A DNA stretch of 64,000 bases from Tagaea sp965279565 (GTDB lineage Bacteria; Pseudomonadota; Alphaproteobacteria; CACIAM-22H2), in assembly GCA_965279565.1 (NCBI GenBank), contig OZ257249.1:3472001-3536000 (forward strand), read 5' to 3'. The position numbers and the translations under genes are program-made. Of the stretch, positions 32,147 through 40,751 are shown one piece after another (position 1 is the stretch's first letter; every line of letters begins with the position of its first letter). The notes under the pieces were generated by a model. That model did not search any database. It was given only the letters and a program-made list of their open reading frames with translations, and was not told the DNA's origin.

Positions 32147-33214
32147 TCAGTCGACGAATGTCAGTTCGTCGCCGTCGGCGAGCGGTGCGAAATAGCGCGC
32201 CACGTCCGCGTCGCCCACTTCGGCAAGCGTCGCCGGCTTCCATTTGGGTGCGTGGTCCTTGTCGATCAGCACCGCGCGGATCCCCTCGTAGAAATCGTCG
32301 GCCGCCATGCAGCGCTGGACGAGACGGAATTCCATGCGCAACGCGTCCTCGATCGACATGCCCGCCCCTTCTTCCATCTGGCGCAGGCTGACCTTCAGGC
32401 TCGTCGGGCTCATCTTGCGCAGGCGCGCGGCGAGCTTGCCGGCCCACTCGCTGCCGTCGGCATCGAGTGCGGCGAGGATTCCCTCGACCGTGCGGGGCGC
32501 GAAGCACCTGTCGATCTGCGCCCGACGCTCGGGCAACGTCGCCAGACCCGGATCGGTGTGGAAGCGCTTCAGCACCGCGTCGGCACTCTCGCTCTCAAGC
32601 GCCTTGATCAGGTCGGGCAGCCTGGCACTTTCCACGTAATGCGTGGCGAGGCCGAGATGGAGCATGTCGGCCGCCTTGATGCGCTCGCCGGTGAGGCCGA
32701 GGAAATCGCCCATCCGCCCCGGCAGGCGCGGCAGGAAGAACGAGCCGCCGACGTCCGGGAACAGGCCGATGGCGCTCTCCGGCATCGCGAACAGCGTGCG
32801 CTCGGTCGCCACGCGATAGCGCCCGTGCACCGACAGGCCCACGCCGCCACCCATGCAGATGCCGTCGACGAGCGAGACGATGGGCTTGGGGAAGCGCGCG
32901 AGCCGGCGGTTGAGGCGGTACTCCTCGAAGAAGAAGTCGCGCGTCAGCGGATCGGCCTTGCCGCTGCGCTTTGCCGCGAGACCCGCATCGCACACCGCGC
33001 GCACGTCGCCGCCCGCACAGAACGACTTGCCGCCGTCGCCCCACTGCACGACATGGCGCAGGTTCGCGTCCTTCGCCCATTCGGCGAGCGTGGGTTCGTA
33101 GGCGCGGATCATGCCGAGCGTGAGCGCGTTGAGCGCCTTGGGACGCGTGAATACGACGAAGCCGCCGATCCCCGTCCGCCTGAAATCGATCTCGTCGGTG
33201 CTGCGGTTCGTCAA
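32147..33214 (-). CDS. 3-hydroxyisobutyryl-CoA hydrolase
   Basis: A 355-residue crotonase-fold enzyme that releases 3-hydroxyisobutyrate from its CoA ester in valine catabolism. Landmarks are the oxyanion segment FCAGGDVRAVCDAG, GGGVGLSVHGRYRVATE and the hydrolase-type FAMPESAIGLFPDVGGSFFL with its acidic residues. The start is TTG at 33214, with GGAG 7 bp upstream; no ATG occurs before the conserved region. Longer frames overlap the divergent hemB promoter. It is placed before mmsB on the minus strand. Confidence 0.93.
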   Translation of the reverse strand: MTNRSTDEIDFRRTGIGGFVVFTRPKALNALTLGMIRAYEPTLAEWAKDANLRHVVQWGDGGKSFCAGGDVRAVCDAGLAAKRSGKADPLTRDFFFEEYRLNRRLARFPKPIVSLVDGICMGGGVGLSVHGRYRVATERTLFAMPESAIGLFPDVGGSFFLPRLPGRMGDFLGLTGERIKAADMLHLGLATHYVESARLPDLIKALESESADAVLKRFHTDPGLATLPERRAQIDRCFAPRTVEGILAALDADGSEWAGKLAARLRKMSPTSLKVSLRQMEEGAGMSIEDALRMEFRLVQRCMAADDFYEGIRAVLIDKDHAPKWKPATLAEVGDADVARYFAPLADGDELTFVD

Positions 33215-33294
33215 ACTCCGTCTCCGTCGTGTTGGATTCCGCCGGCACTTTCGATACGGTATCGCGCCTGTCGGGTCAAAGGGAGACGGTACAG

Positions 33295-34290
33295 ATGCAA
33301 GTCCACGGACGCTATCCGCGCACGCGCCTGCGTCGCAACCGCCGCGACGCGTGGTCGCGTGCACTGGTGGCCGAAGCGCGCCTGTCGCCCGCCGACCTGA
33401 TCTGTCCGATGTTCGTGGCCGAGGGGAAAGCCAAGCGCACGCCGATCGCCTCGATGCCCGGCATCGCGCGGCTGTCGGTCGACGAGGTCGTGAAGGATGC
33501 GCGCCGTGCCGCGAAGCTCGGCATTCCCGCCGTGGCGCTGTTCCCCTACACGCCGGCCGAGCGGAAATCCGAAGACGGCGAGGAAGCGCTCAACCCCGAC
33601 AATCTCGTCTGCCGTGCCGTGCGCGCGATCAAGAAGGCGGTCCCCGATCTCGGCGTCGTGTGCGACGTCGCCCTCGATCCCTACACCACGCACGGGCAGG
33701 ACGGGCTCGTGCGCGACGGCTATGTCGTCAACGACGAGAGCCTCGAGGTGCTGGTCAAGCAGGCGCTGGTGCAGGCGCAGGCGGGCTGCGACGTGATCGC
33801 GCCCTCCGAGATGATGGACGGGCGCATCGGCGCCATCCGCGACGCGCTGGATGCCGACGGCTTCGAGCATGTGCGGCTGATGAGCTACGCGGCGAAATAC
33901 GCGTCGGCCTATTACGGACCGTTCCGCGACGCGGTCGGCTCGGGCAAGTCGCTCGGCAAGGGCGACAAGCGCACCTACCAGATGGACCCGGCGAACAGCG
34001 ACGAGGCGCTGCGCGAGGTCGCGTTCGATCTGGATGAAGGTGCCGACATGGTGATGGTGAAGCCGGGGCTGCCCTATCTCGACATCGTCCGGCGCGTGAA
34101 GGAGACCTTCAAGGTGCCGACCTTCGCCTACCAGGTGTCGGGCGAGTACGCGATGCTGCAGGGTGCGATCGAGCGCGGCTGGATCGACCGCAAGGTCGTG
34201 CTGGAAACCTTGCTGGCGTTCCGGCGCGCGGGTGCCGACGGCATCCTCACCTACTTCGCGCTCGAAGCGGCCGAGGCGCTGCGCAAGTGA
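33295..34290 (+). CDS. hemB: Delta-aminolevulinic acid dehydratase
   Basis: HemB joins two aminolevulinates into porphobilinogen for haem, cobalamin or chlorophyll synthesis. The 331 residues include the two active-site lysines in MSYAAKYASAYYGPF and MVKPGLPYLDIV. The metal loop reads CDVALDPYTTHGQDG, with Asp and Ala where zinc enzymes have Cys, indicating the Mg2+-type enzyme. The ATG at 33295 has GGGAG 9 bp upstream. It is divergent from the hydrolase gene (80 bp apart) and is followed by a repeat-bearing gap. Confidence 0.97.
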   Translation: MQVHGRYPRTRLRRNRRDAWSRALVAEARLSPADLICPMFVAEGKAKRTPIASMPGIARLSVDEVVKDARRAAKLGIPAVALFPYTPAERKSEDGEEALNPDNLVCRAVRAIKKAVPDLGVVCDVALDPYTTHGQDGLVRDGYVVNDESLEVLVKQALVQAQAGCDVIAPSEMMDGRIGAIRDALDADGFEHVRLMSYAAKYASAYYGPFRDAVGSGKSLGKGDKRTYQMDPANSDEALREVAFDLDEGADMVMVKPGLPYLDIVRRVKETFKVPTFAYQVSGEYAMLQGAIERGWIDRKVVLETLLAFRRAGADGILTYFALEAAEALRK

Positions 34291-34388
34291 GTTGACGGGT
34301 TGTTGACGGATGTTGACCGTCAACATGCCAAGCCCTTGATCTCGTTCGATTCCGGTGTTGACGTTGACCGGAATTTCGCTTCGTCAAC
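34291..34388. repeat. Cluster of GTTGAC repeats downstream of hemB
   Basis: GTTGAC occurs at 34291, 34302, 34312, 34357 and 34363, and its complement GTCAAC at 34319 and 34383. Two palindromes result: TGTTGAC-C-GTCAACA (34311-34325) and ATTCCGGT-N10-ACCGGAAT (34349-34374). The stretch directly follows the hemB stop. It could be a multi-site operator, an iteron-like array or a remnant of an element. Confidence 0.6.
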
Positions 34389-34529
34389 TAAACTTTGCGG
34401 CGGCACTTCTTATCTCCATTCACGATGTCAAACAGCACACGGCCGGATCATCTCGACCGATGACAGGACTATAGGCTGTGAAAGGATTAAATACAACTAT
34501 AAATACATTGGTAGGCTGCGACGCACACA
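34389..34529. other. A+T-rich noncoding stretch between hemB and the rhomboid gene
   Basis: This part of the 367-bp gap has clearly lower G+C than its neighbours (runs such as GGATTAAATACAACTATAAA). I see no gene with support, no tRNA and no clear promoter for either convergent neighbour. It may be a remnant of an inserted element. Confidence 0.5.
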
Positions 34530-34653
34530 CCCCTCACCCTAGCCCTCTCCCGCAAGGGGAGAGGGAATCACACCGTTGGTATGGATGCACAGTGCGTGTG
34601 TCGCCAAGACTGGAGTCCCCTCTCCCCTTGCGGGAGAGGGTTAGGGTGAGGGG
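34530..34653. repeat. Inverted pair of palindromic repeat units (REP-like)
   Basis: A 36-bp unit at 34530-34565 beginning CCCCTCACCCTAGCCCTCTC is repeated in reverse at 34617-34653 with one mismatch, the copies being separated by 51 bp. Each unit contains its own hairpin, CCCTCTCC-CGCAA-GGGGAGAGGG. Similar CCCTCACCCTAACCC units are scattered through many proteobacterial genomes. Between convergent hemB and the rhomboid gene it may also act as a bidirectional terminator. Confidence 0.85.
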
Positions 34654-34657
34654 TACT

Positions 34658-35362
34658 TCAACCCCAAGGCCCCGTGCGGTTGCGCCCCGCGAACAGCTTC
34701 ACGTCGCGGCGCTTGAAGACGGGCAGCAGCACGAGCCCGGCGGCGAAGCCGCCGATATGCGCCCACCACGCCACGCCGCCGGCGTCCGCGTCGGCGAGCA
34801 GGCCGTTGGCGAGCTGCACGACGATCCAGAAGCCGAGCACGAAATAGGCCGGCAGCCACGCGAGGCGGAAGAACGCGAAGCTGTAGACGGATGCGTGCGG
34901 GTGCAGCAGCAGATAGGCCGCGAGCACGCCCGACACGGCACCCGACGCGCCGATCATGGGGATCTGCGATTCGAAATCGACGAGCGCCTGCGACAGGGCC
35001 GCCGCAAAGCCGCAGGCGAGATAGAACAGCGCGAAGCGCACGCGCCCCATCGAATCCTCGACGTTGTTCCCGAACGTCCACAGATAGAGCATGTTGCCGG
35101 CCATGTGCATCAGGCTGCCATGCAGGAACATGGAACTGACGACCGTCATCCATGGATCGAGCGTCGGGATCTCTTCCGACAGTTCGGCCGTTCCGCCGAG
35201 CACGGCCGGGATCATCCCGTAGCCGAGCACGAAGGCCTCGCCCGCGCGTTCGTCGAGGCTGGCCTGGAAGAGGAAGATCGCGGCGTTGATCGCCACACAG
35301 ATCGCCGTCAGCACCGCGAAGCGCCGCGTCGGATTGTCGTCGTGCAGCGGAACGAGAAGCAA
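34658..35362 (-). CDS. Rhomboid-family intramembrane serine protease
   Basis: A 234-residue protein with six or more membrane helices. The catalytic Ser140 lies in GASG (138-141) and His202 in AHIGGF, with His86 and Asn90 of the HMAGN segment forming the oxyanion site. The protease should therefore be active. The family N terminus PLHDDNPTRRF follows a TTG start at 35362; no good ribosome binding site is seen. It begins 7 bp after the alpha/beta hydrolase stop, so the two are probably one transcript. Substrates are unknown. Confidence 0.93.
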   Translation of the reverse strand: MLLVPLHDDNPTRRFAVLTAICVAINAAIFLFQASLDERAGEAFVLGYGMIPAVLGGTAELSEEIPTLDPWMTVVSSMFLHGSLMHMAGNMLYLWTFGNNVEDSMGRVRFALFYLACGFAAALSQALVDFESQIPMIGASGAVSGVLAAYLLLHPHASVYSFAFFRLAWLPAYFVLGFWIVVQLANGLLADADAGGVAWWAHIGGFAAGLVLLPVFKRRDVKLFAGRNRTGPWG

Positions 35363-35369
35363 GCGCGGT

Positions 35370-36218
35370 CTATTCGAGGATGAAACGCATGACGGTGCCG
35401 ATCTGGTCGGGCGCCATCAGGGCCGGAGCGTGGCCGCAGCCGGCGATCTCGACCGCGTCGCAGTTCGGCTTCTTGGCCATGCGCAGAAGCGTTTCGCGCA
35501 GCAGCAGGTCGGAATCGGCCCCGCGCAACGCGAGGACGGGAACGCGCAGTTGGTCCCAGAAGGCCCAGAGTGCCAGATCGTCGGCCGGCCGGTCCTGGAA
35601 CGGCTTGCCGATCGCCGGGTCGTAGCGCAGGCGCAGGTTCCCGTCGCCGGATTCCTCCGCGCTGTGGAAGGCGAGATGCATCCATTCGGCGTCGGTGAGC
35701 TGGCCGAAGGGTGCATGCACCTTGCGCAGATAGGCTTCGACCGCGCCGAAATCCTCGAAGCGCGGATCCCGGCCGACATAGTTGCCCAGCCGCTGCAACG
35801 CGGCAGCCGGAATGAACGGGCCGACGTCGTTGAGCACGAGCCGGCGGATGAAATGGCCGCGCTGGGCCGCAAGCAGCATGCCGATCAGCCCGCCCATCGA
35901 CGTGCCGATCCAGTCGACCTTCTCGACATTCAGGCGCGCATAGAGGGCCGACACCGTCTGCATGTAGATCGGATAGGCGTAGTCGTCGGGCTTGGGCAGC
36001 CAGTCGGAAGCGCCGCGCCCCGGCATGTCCGGGCAGACGACCCGGCAGTCGGCCTCGCCCAGTGCGCGCGCGAGCGCGTCGAAATCGCGGCCGTTGCGCG
36101 TCAGCCCGTGCACGCAGAACACGGTGCGGGTGGCGTCTTCCGGGCCCCATTCGGTCCAGGCGAGGCGGAAGAAACCGGCGGGCCCGAGCACGGGCATCGA
36201 GTTGGCGCGAGGCGTCAT
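35370..36218 (-). CDS. Alpha/beta-hydrolase
   Basis: A 282-residue hydrolase. It has the oxyanion HGLTRNGRDF, the nucleophile elbow GTSMGG with Ser, an acidic residue on the strand VLALRGADSDLL and the catalytic His in GCGHAPAL. It is close in layout to the esterases and lactonases of this superfamily, but the substrate cannot be inferred. The ATG at 36218 was chosen; ATG at 36194 would remove eight residues. It is divergent from the first EamA gene. Confidence 0.9.
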   Translation of the reverse strand: MTPRANSMPVLGPAGFFRLAWTEWGPEDATRTVFCVHGLTRNGRDFDALARALGEADCRVVCPDMPGRGASDWLPKPDDYAYPIYMQTVSALYARLNVEKVDWIGTSMGGLIGMLLAAQRGHFIRRLVLNDVGPFIPAAALQRLGNYVGRDPRFEDFGAVEAYLRKVHAPFGQLTDAEWMHLAFHSAEESGDGNLRLRYDPAIGKPFQDRPADDLALWAFWDQLRVPVLALRGADSDLLLRETLLRMAKKPNCDAVEIAGCGHAPALMAPDQIGTVMRFILE

Positions 36219-36317
36219 CGGCGACCGTTCTACCGCGCCGGGGCGGCTATGGACAACCATGCGCTCGCCCCCGTACAAACGCGCGCGAGAAACCCCCGCC
36301 GGACACGTCGATTCCCC

Positions 36318-37187
36318 ATGCCCGCGCTTTCGGCCCGCGCCCAAGGCTACCTCTACGCGCTGGCGGCACCCGTGTGCTGGTCCGCCGGCGGCGTCGTCAT
36401 GCGCACGGTCGAGGCCGGCGCGTGGGAGATCGTGTTCTGGCGCGCACTCGGCCACGCCCTGATCTTCCCGTTCGTGCTGGTCTTCGCGATGCGGCTCGAC
36501 CCGCTGCGCGGCTTTCGCGAAATGCCGGGCATCGCGATCGCGTCGGCGCTGCTGGTCGCGAGCACGTTCGTGCTGCACGTCGTCGCCATGACCGGGACGA
36601 CGATCGCCAACGCGCTGCTGCTGCAGTCCGTCTCGCCGCTGATCGTCGCGATCTTCGCGCGCGTCTTCCTCAAGGAAGCCGTTTCGGCGGCGAGCTGGAT
36701 CGCAATCGCGGTCGCCTTCGCCGGGCTCACGATGGTGATGGGCGCCTCGTTCGACGACGGCGCCCTCGTCGGCAAGCTTGCCGCACTCGCCGTGGCGCTG
36801 ATCTCGGCGGTCAACGTCACGCTGATCCGCCGGACCCGCACGCTCGACCTGCGGCCCGCGACCATCCTGGCGGCGTGCCTCGCCTGCGCGGTCGGGCTCG
36901 CCCTCGGCAATCCGTCCGGCACCTCGTTCGCCGACGCGGCGGCACTGATCGGGCTCGGCTTCCTGCAGATGACGGTCGGGCTGATGTTCTTCTATTCGGC
37001 GCTCAAGCGCCTCGACCCGGTGTCGGTCACGCTGATAGCACTCATCGAACCGGTCCTCGGCCCGATCTGGACATGGCTTGCGGTCGGCGAGGAACCCTCG
37101 CGCGGAACCCTGATCGGCGGTGCGGTGCTGCTGGGGGCACTCGCCTTCAACACGCTGGCGACGATGCGCGCGCGGAGTGCGGCATGA
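36318..37187 (+). CDS. EamA/DMT-family permease (first of a tandem pair)
   Basis: A 289-residue transporter with ten predicted helices in two EamA repeats (YALAAPVCWSAGGVVMRT and IGLGFLQMTVGLMFFYSAL; ending EPVLGPIWTWLAVGEEPSRG). DMT permeases commonly export amino acids or metabolites; the substrate is unknown. The ATG at 36318 gives the family start; an upstream in-frame ATG (36249) adds 23 Arg/Pro-rich residues. Its stop overlaps the next EamA start by 4 bp. Confidence 0.92.
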   Translation: MPALSARAQGYLYALAAPVCWSAGGVVMRTVEAGAWEIVFWRALGHALIFPFVLVFAMRLDPLRGFREMPGIAIASALLVASTFVLHVVAMTGTTIANALLLQSVSPLIVAIFARVFLKEAVSAASWIAIAVAFAGLTMVMGASFDDGALVGKLAALAVALISAVNVTLIRRTRTLDLRPATILAACLACAVGLALGNPSGTSFADAAALIGLGFLQMTVGLMFFYSALKRLDPVSVTLIALIEPVLGPIWTWLAVGEEPSRGTLIGGAVLLGALAFNTLATMRARSAA

Positions 37188-38050
37188 GCGCCACCTCCGC
37201 CCGCGGCGTGGCGATCATGGTGGCCGCGTCGGTCGCGTGGAGCACGAGCGGCCTGTTCGTGCGCGCACTCGACGGCACCAGCCCGTGGGCGATGGTGTTC
37301 TGGCGCTCGATCGGCATGATCGCGTTCCTTGGCGCCTACATGCTGTGGCGCTACCGGCGCGACGCCTACGCCAAGGTCGCGGCACTCGGCGCCGGCGGCT
37401 TCGCGGCGGCTGCCCTGCTCGCCTCGACGTTCTTCTTCTTCCTCTACGCGGTCAGCGTCACGACCGTGGCGACAGCACTTTTCCTGATGAGCACGTCGCC
37501 CTTCTGGGCGGCCGTCGTCGCGCGCATCGTGCTGGGCGAACCGCTCGCCGCGCGCACGCTGGCGGCCATCGCGGCCTGCATCGTCGGCGTGACGATCATG
37601 GTCGGCGACGCGCTGGAGTTCGGCTCGATCCTCGGGCCCCTCTCCGCGCTGTGCGTGTCGATCGCCTTCGCCTTCCAGATCACGGTCATCCGCAAGGCGG
37701 GCGGCAAGACCGACATGGTGCCGAGCGTACTGGTCGCCGGCCTGCTTTCCGCAGCACTGGCCCTGCCGCTGAGCTGGAACGTGCAGACCGGCCTGCACGA
37801 CATCCTCGTCCTGATGGCGATGGGCGTGATCCAGCTCGGCTGCGGCTGCCTGCTGATGACCATCGCCGCGCGCCATCTTTCGGCCGCCGATGTCGGCCTG
37901 ATCGCACTGCTCGAAACCACGCTCGGCCCGCTGTGGGTGTGGATATTCTTCGCCGAGCGTCCGAGCGACGCCACGCTGCTGGGCGGGGCGATCATCCTGG
38001 GCGCCCTCGTGGCGAACGAGGTCGTTGGCCTGCGGCGGCGCGTCGGCTAA
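37184..38050 (+). CDS. EamA/DMT-family permease (second of a tandem pair)
   Basis: A 288-residue ten-helix permease, again with two EamA repeats (VAIMVAASVAWSTSGLFVRAL; ETTLGPLWVWIFFAERPSDA). It differs clearly from its neighbour and is not a recent copy. The ATG at 37184 overlaps the preceding stop (ATGA). Coupled pairs may act together or on related substrates. It is followed 38 bp later by a CoA-transferase gene, which hints at handling of an acid whose CoA ester is then used, but this is speculation. Confidence 0.92.
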   Translation: MSATSARGVAIMVAASVAWSTSGLFVRALDGTSPWAMVFWRSIGMIAFLGAYMLWRYRRDAYAKVAALGAGGFAAAALLASTFFFFLYAVSVTTVATALFLMSTSPFWAAVVARIVLGEPLAARTLAAIAACIVGVTIMVGDALEFGSILGPLSALCVSIAFAFQITVIRKAGGKTDMVPSVLVAGLLSAALALPLSWNVQTGLHDILVLMAMGVIQLGCGCLLMTIAARHLSAADVGLIALLETTLGPLWVWIFFAERPSDATLLGGAIILGALVANEVVGLRRRVG

Positions 38051-38088
38051 GACTGTCTGCCGAATTTCCGCCAGGAGAACGCCCGCCT

Positions 38089-39267
38089 ATGCCGTCCGTA
38101 ACGCCCGAAATGCCGCGCGGCCCGCTTGCCGGCATCGTCGTCCTCGACCTGTCGCGCATCCTTGCCGGCCCCTACTGCACGCTGCTGCTCGCCGAGCTGG
38201 GGGCCCGCATCATCAAGGTCGAGGATCCGCGCGGCGGCGACGATTCCAGGCAGTACGGCCCGTTCATCGACGGCGAGTCCGTCTATTTCGCGGCCGTCAA
38301 CCGCGGCAAGGAAAGCATCGGCCTCGACCTGAAGAAGCCGGAGGACCGCGCGGTCTTCGAACAGCTTCTGGCGAAGTGCGACGTCGTGATCGAGAATTTC
38401 CGCCCGGGCACGATGGACAAGCTCGGCTATGGCTGGGAATCGCTGCACGCGAAATATCCGCGCCTGATCTATTGCGCCGCGTCGGGCTTCGGCCATTCCG
38501 GCCCGTTCAAGTATGCACCTGCCTACGACATGGTCGTGCAGGGGCTCGGCGGCATCATGAGCGTGACCGGCCACGAGGGCGCGCCCGTCGCGCGCATCGG
38601 CGTGTCGATCGGCGACCTGGGCGCCGGCCTCTACGCGACCATCGGCATCCAGTCCGCGCTGTTCCACCGCGAGCGCACCGGCGAGGCGACGTTCGTGGAT
38701 ATCGGCATGCTCGACTGCCAGCTCTCGCTGATGGAAAACCCCGCCGCGCGCTATCTCGCCACCGGCAAGGTGCCGGGCCCGATGGGCGGGCGGCACGCCT
38801 CGATCACGCCCTTCGGCATCTTCCCGACCGGCGACAGGCAGATCATCATCGCGGCCGGCAACGACTCCCTGTTCAGGAAGCTGTGCGCTGTGCTGCAGGC
38901 GCCCGCGATGGCCGAGGACAAGCGCTTCGCGACCAACGGTTCGCGCACCGAGCACGTGCTGGCCCTCGAAGGCGAGATCGCCGACATCCTGAAGAAGGAC
39001 AGTGCGGCGAACTGGCTCGCCAAGCTCGACGAAGCCGGCATCCCGGCTGGCCCGATCAACGACGTGAAGGGTGCCCTCGAACATCCGCAGACCGTCGCGC
39101 GCAAGATGGTCGTCGAGACGACGACGCCGAAGGGCCGGAAGCTCAAGGTGATCGGCAATCCGATCAAGATTTCCGGCTTCGCCGATCCGCCGACGCGCGC
39201 ACCCGCCCCGGCGCTGGGCCAGCACCGTGATGCCATCATCGCCGAACTTGCGAAGGAAACGAAATGA
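38089..39267 (+). CDS. CaiB/BaiF-family (class III) CoA-transferase
   Basis: A 392-residue family III CoA-transferase. The N-terminal LDLSRILAGPYCTLLLAELGA, GGDDSRQYGP and IENFRPGTMDKLG match the family, and the catalytic Asp lies in SIGDLGAGLYA. It moves CoA between carboxylic acids. Mammalian glutarate-activating SUGCT belongs to this family, so a link with gcdH is possible but unproven. The ATG at 38089 follows AGGAGAAC. Its stop overlaps the aldehyde-dehydrogenase start. Confidence 0.93.
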   Translation: MPSVTPEMPRGPLAGIVVLDLSRILAGPYCTLLLAELGARIIKVEDPRGGDDSRQYGPFIDGESVYFAAVNRGKESIGLDLKKPEDRAVFEQLLAKCDVVIENFRPGTMDKLGYGWESLHAKYPRLIYCAASGFGHSGPFKYAPAYDMVVQGLGGIMSVTGHEGAPVARIGVSIGDLGAGLYATIGIQSALFHRERTGEATFVDIGMLDCQLSLMENPAARYLATGKVPGPMGGRHASITPFGIFPTGDRQIIIAAGNDSLFRKLCAVLQAPAMAEDKRFATNGSRTEHVLALEGEIADILKKDSAANWLAKLDEAGIPAGPINDVKGALEHPQTVARKMVVETTTPKGRKLKVIGNPIKISGFADPPTRAPAPALGQHRDAIIAELAKETK

Positions 39268-40748
39268 CCGGTCCCGTTCTCGATCCAAGCGCGCTCGCCA
39301 AGCGCCTTGAAGGCAAGCAACTGATCGACGGGAATCTCGTCGCGTCGAAATCCGGCGAGACGTTTCCCGTCAATTCGCCGGCGACCGGCGCGCTTGTTGC
39401 CAACGCCGCCGCCGGCAACGCCGCCGATGTCGATGCGGCGGTGAAATCCGCGGCGGCAGCGCAGGTCGCGTGGGCGAAGACGCCGGCCCGCCAGCGCGGC
39501 AAGCTGATCGCCGATTGCGGCCGCCTGCTCGACGCGCACAAGGAAGAGCTTTCGCGTCTCGTGGCGCTGGAAACCGGCAAGGCGCTGCGCACCGAATCCC
39601 GCGTCGAGGCGGGCGTGCTCGCCGACGCGTTCAATTTCTACGGCGGCCTCGGCAGCGAGCTGAAGGGCGAGACCGTGCCCTTCAATCCCGACATGCTGAC
39701 GATGACTCTGCGCGAACCCATCGGCGTGGTCGGCGCGATCATCCCGTGGAACGTGCCGATGATGCTGATGGCGCTGAAGATCGCACCCGCCCTCGTCGCC
39801 GGCAACACGGTGGTGGTGAAGAGTGCGGAGGAAGCGCCCTTCGCCGTCCTGCGCATCTGCGAACTGATGGCGACGATCCTGCCGCCGGGCACATTCAACA
39901 TGCTGTCGGGCATGGGGCCGGAATGCGGCGGGCCGCTCGTGGCGCACCCGAAGGTCGGCAAGATCACGTTCACCGGCTCGGTCGAGACCGGCAAGATCAT
40001 CTACCGCGCCGCGGCCGACAAGCTGATCCCGGTCACGCTGGAACTGGGCGGCAAGAGCCCGATGATCGTCATGGACGACGCCGATCTCGACCGTGCGGTC
40101 GCGGGCGCCATCGCCGGCATGCGCTTCACGCGCCAGGGCCAGAGTTGTACTGCCGCCAGCCGCATGTACGTGCAGTCGAAGATCCACGACCGCTTCGTGA
40201 CGGCGCTGAAGGCCAAGGTCGACGCGATGAAGATGGGCGATCCGCTCGACGAGACGACCGACATCGGCACGATCGTGTCGCAACAGCAGTTCGACAAGGT
40301 CAAATCCTATATCGCGGTCGGCAAGAAGGAAGGCGGTACTGCGCACGAATGCTCGGCGATGCCGGCCGACAAGTCGCTCGCCAAGGGCCTGTTCGTGCGC
40401 CCGGTGATCTTCACCGGCCTGCCGAAGGACAGCCGCGTCGTGCGCGAGGAAATCTTCGGGCCGGTGACGGCCGTCATCAAGTTCGAGACGTTCGACGAGG
40501 CGATCGCGGCCGCCAACGACAGCGAATACGGTCTCGCCGCGACGATCTGGACGAAGGACCTGAAGACGGCGCTCGACGGTGCGCGCCGCCTGCAGGCCGG
40601 CTTCGTGCAGGTGAACCAGAACCTCGTCGTGCAGCCGGGGCTTTCCTACGGTGGCGTGAAGACATCCGGCCTCGGCAAGGAGGCCACGCTCGAGGCGATG
40701 CTCGAGCACTTCACGACCAAGAAGACCGTCATCGTCAGCATGGCCTGA
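39264..40748 (+). CDS. NAD(P)+-dependent aldehyde dehydrogenase
   Basis: A 494-residue aldehyde dehydrogenase. It has the catalytic Cys in GQSCTAASR, Glu in LELGGKSP, the nucleotide-binding FTGSVETGK and the proline-rich IIPWNVPMMLM. No unique substrate motif is seen. Coupling to a CoA-transferase (ATGA at 39264) suggests conversion of a semialdehyde or aldehyde in the same catabolic route. It is followed 3 bp later by the penicillin acylase-like gene. Confidence 0.95.
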   Translation: MTGPVLDPSALAKRLEGKQLIDGNLVASKSGETFPVNSPATGALVANAAAGNAADVDAAVKSAAAAQVAWAKTPARQRGKLIADCGRLLDAHKEELSRLVALETGKALRTESRVEAGVLADAFNFYGGLGSELKGETVPFNPDMLTMTLREPIGVVGAIIPWNVPMMLMALKIAPALVAGNTVVVKSAEEAPFAVLRICELMATILPPGTFNMLSGMGPECGGPLVAHPKVGKITFTGSVETGKIIYRAAADKLIPVTLELGGKSPMIVMDDADLDRAVAGAIAGMRFTRQGQSCTAASRMYVQSKIHDRFVTALKAKVDAMKMGDPLDETTDIGTIVSQQQFDKVKSYIAVGKKEGGTAHECSAMPADKSLAKGLFVRPVIFTGLPKDSRVVREEIFGPVTAVIKFETFDEAIAAANDSEYGLAATIWTKDLKTALDGARRLQAGFVQVNQNLVVQPGLSYGGVKTSGLGKEATLEAMLEHFTTKKTVIVSMA

Positions 40749-40751
40749 GCG

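Noticed and set aside
34300..34542. 80-codon open frame in the hemB-rhomboid gap
   Set aside because: It starts at a TTG inside the GTTGAC repeats, has no ribosome binding site or known motif and runs into the palindromic repeat.
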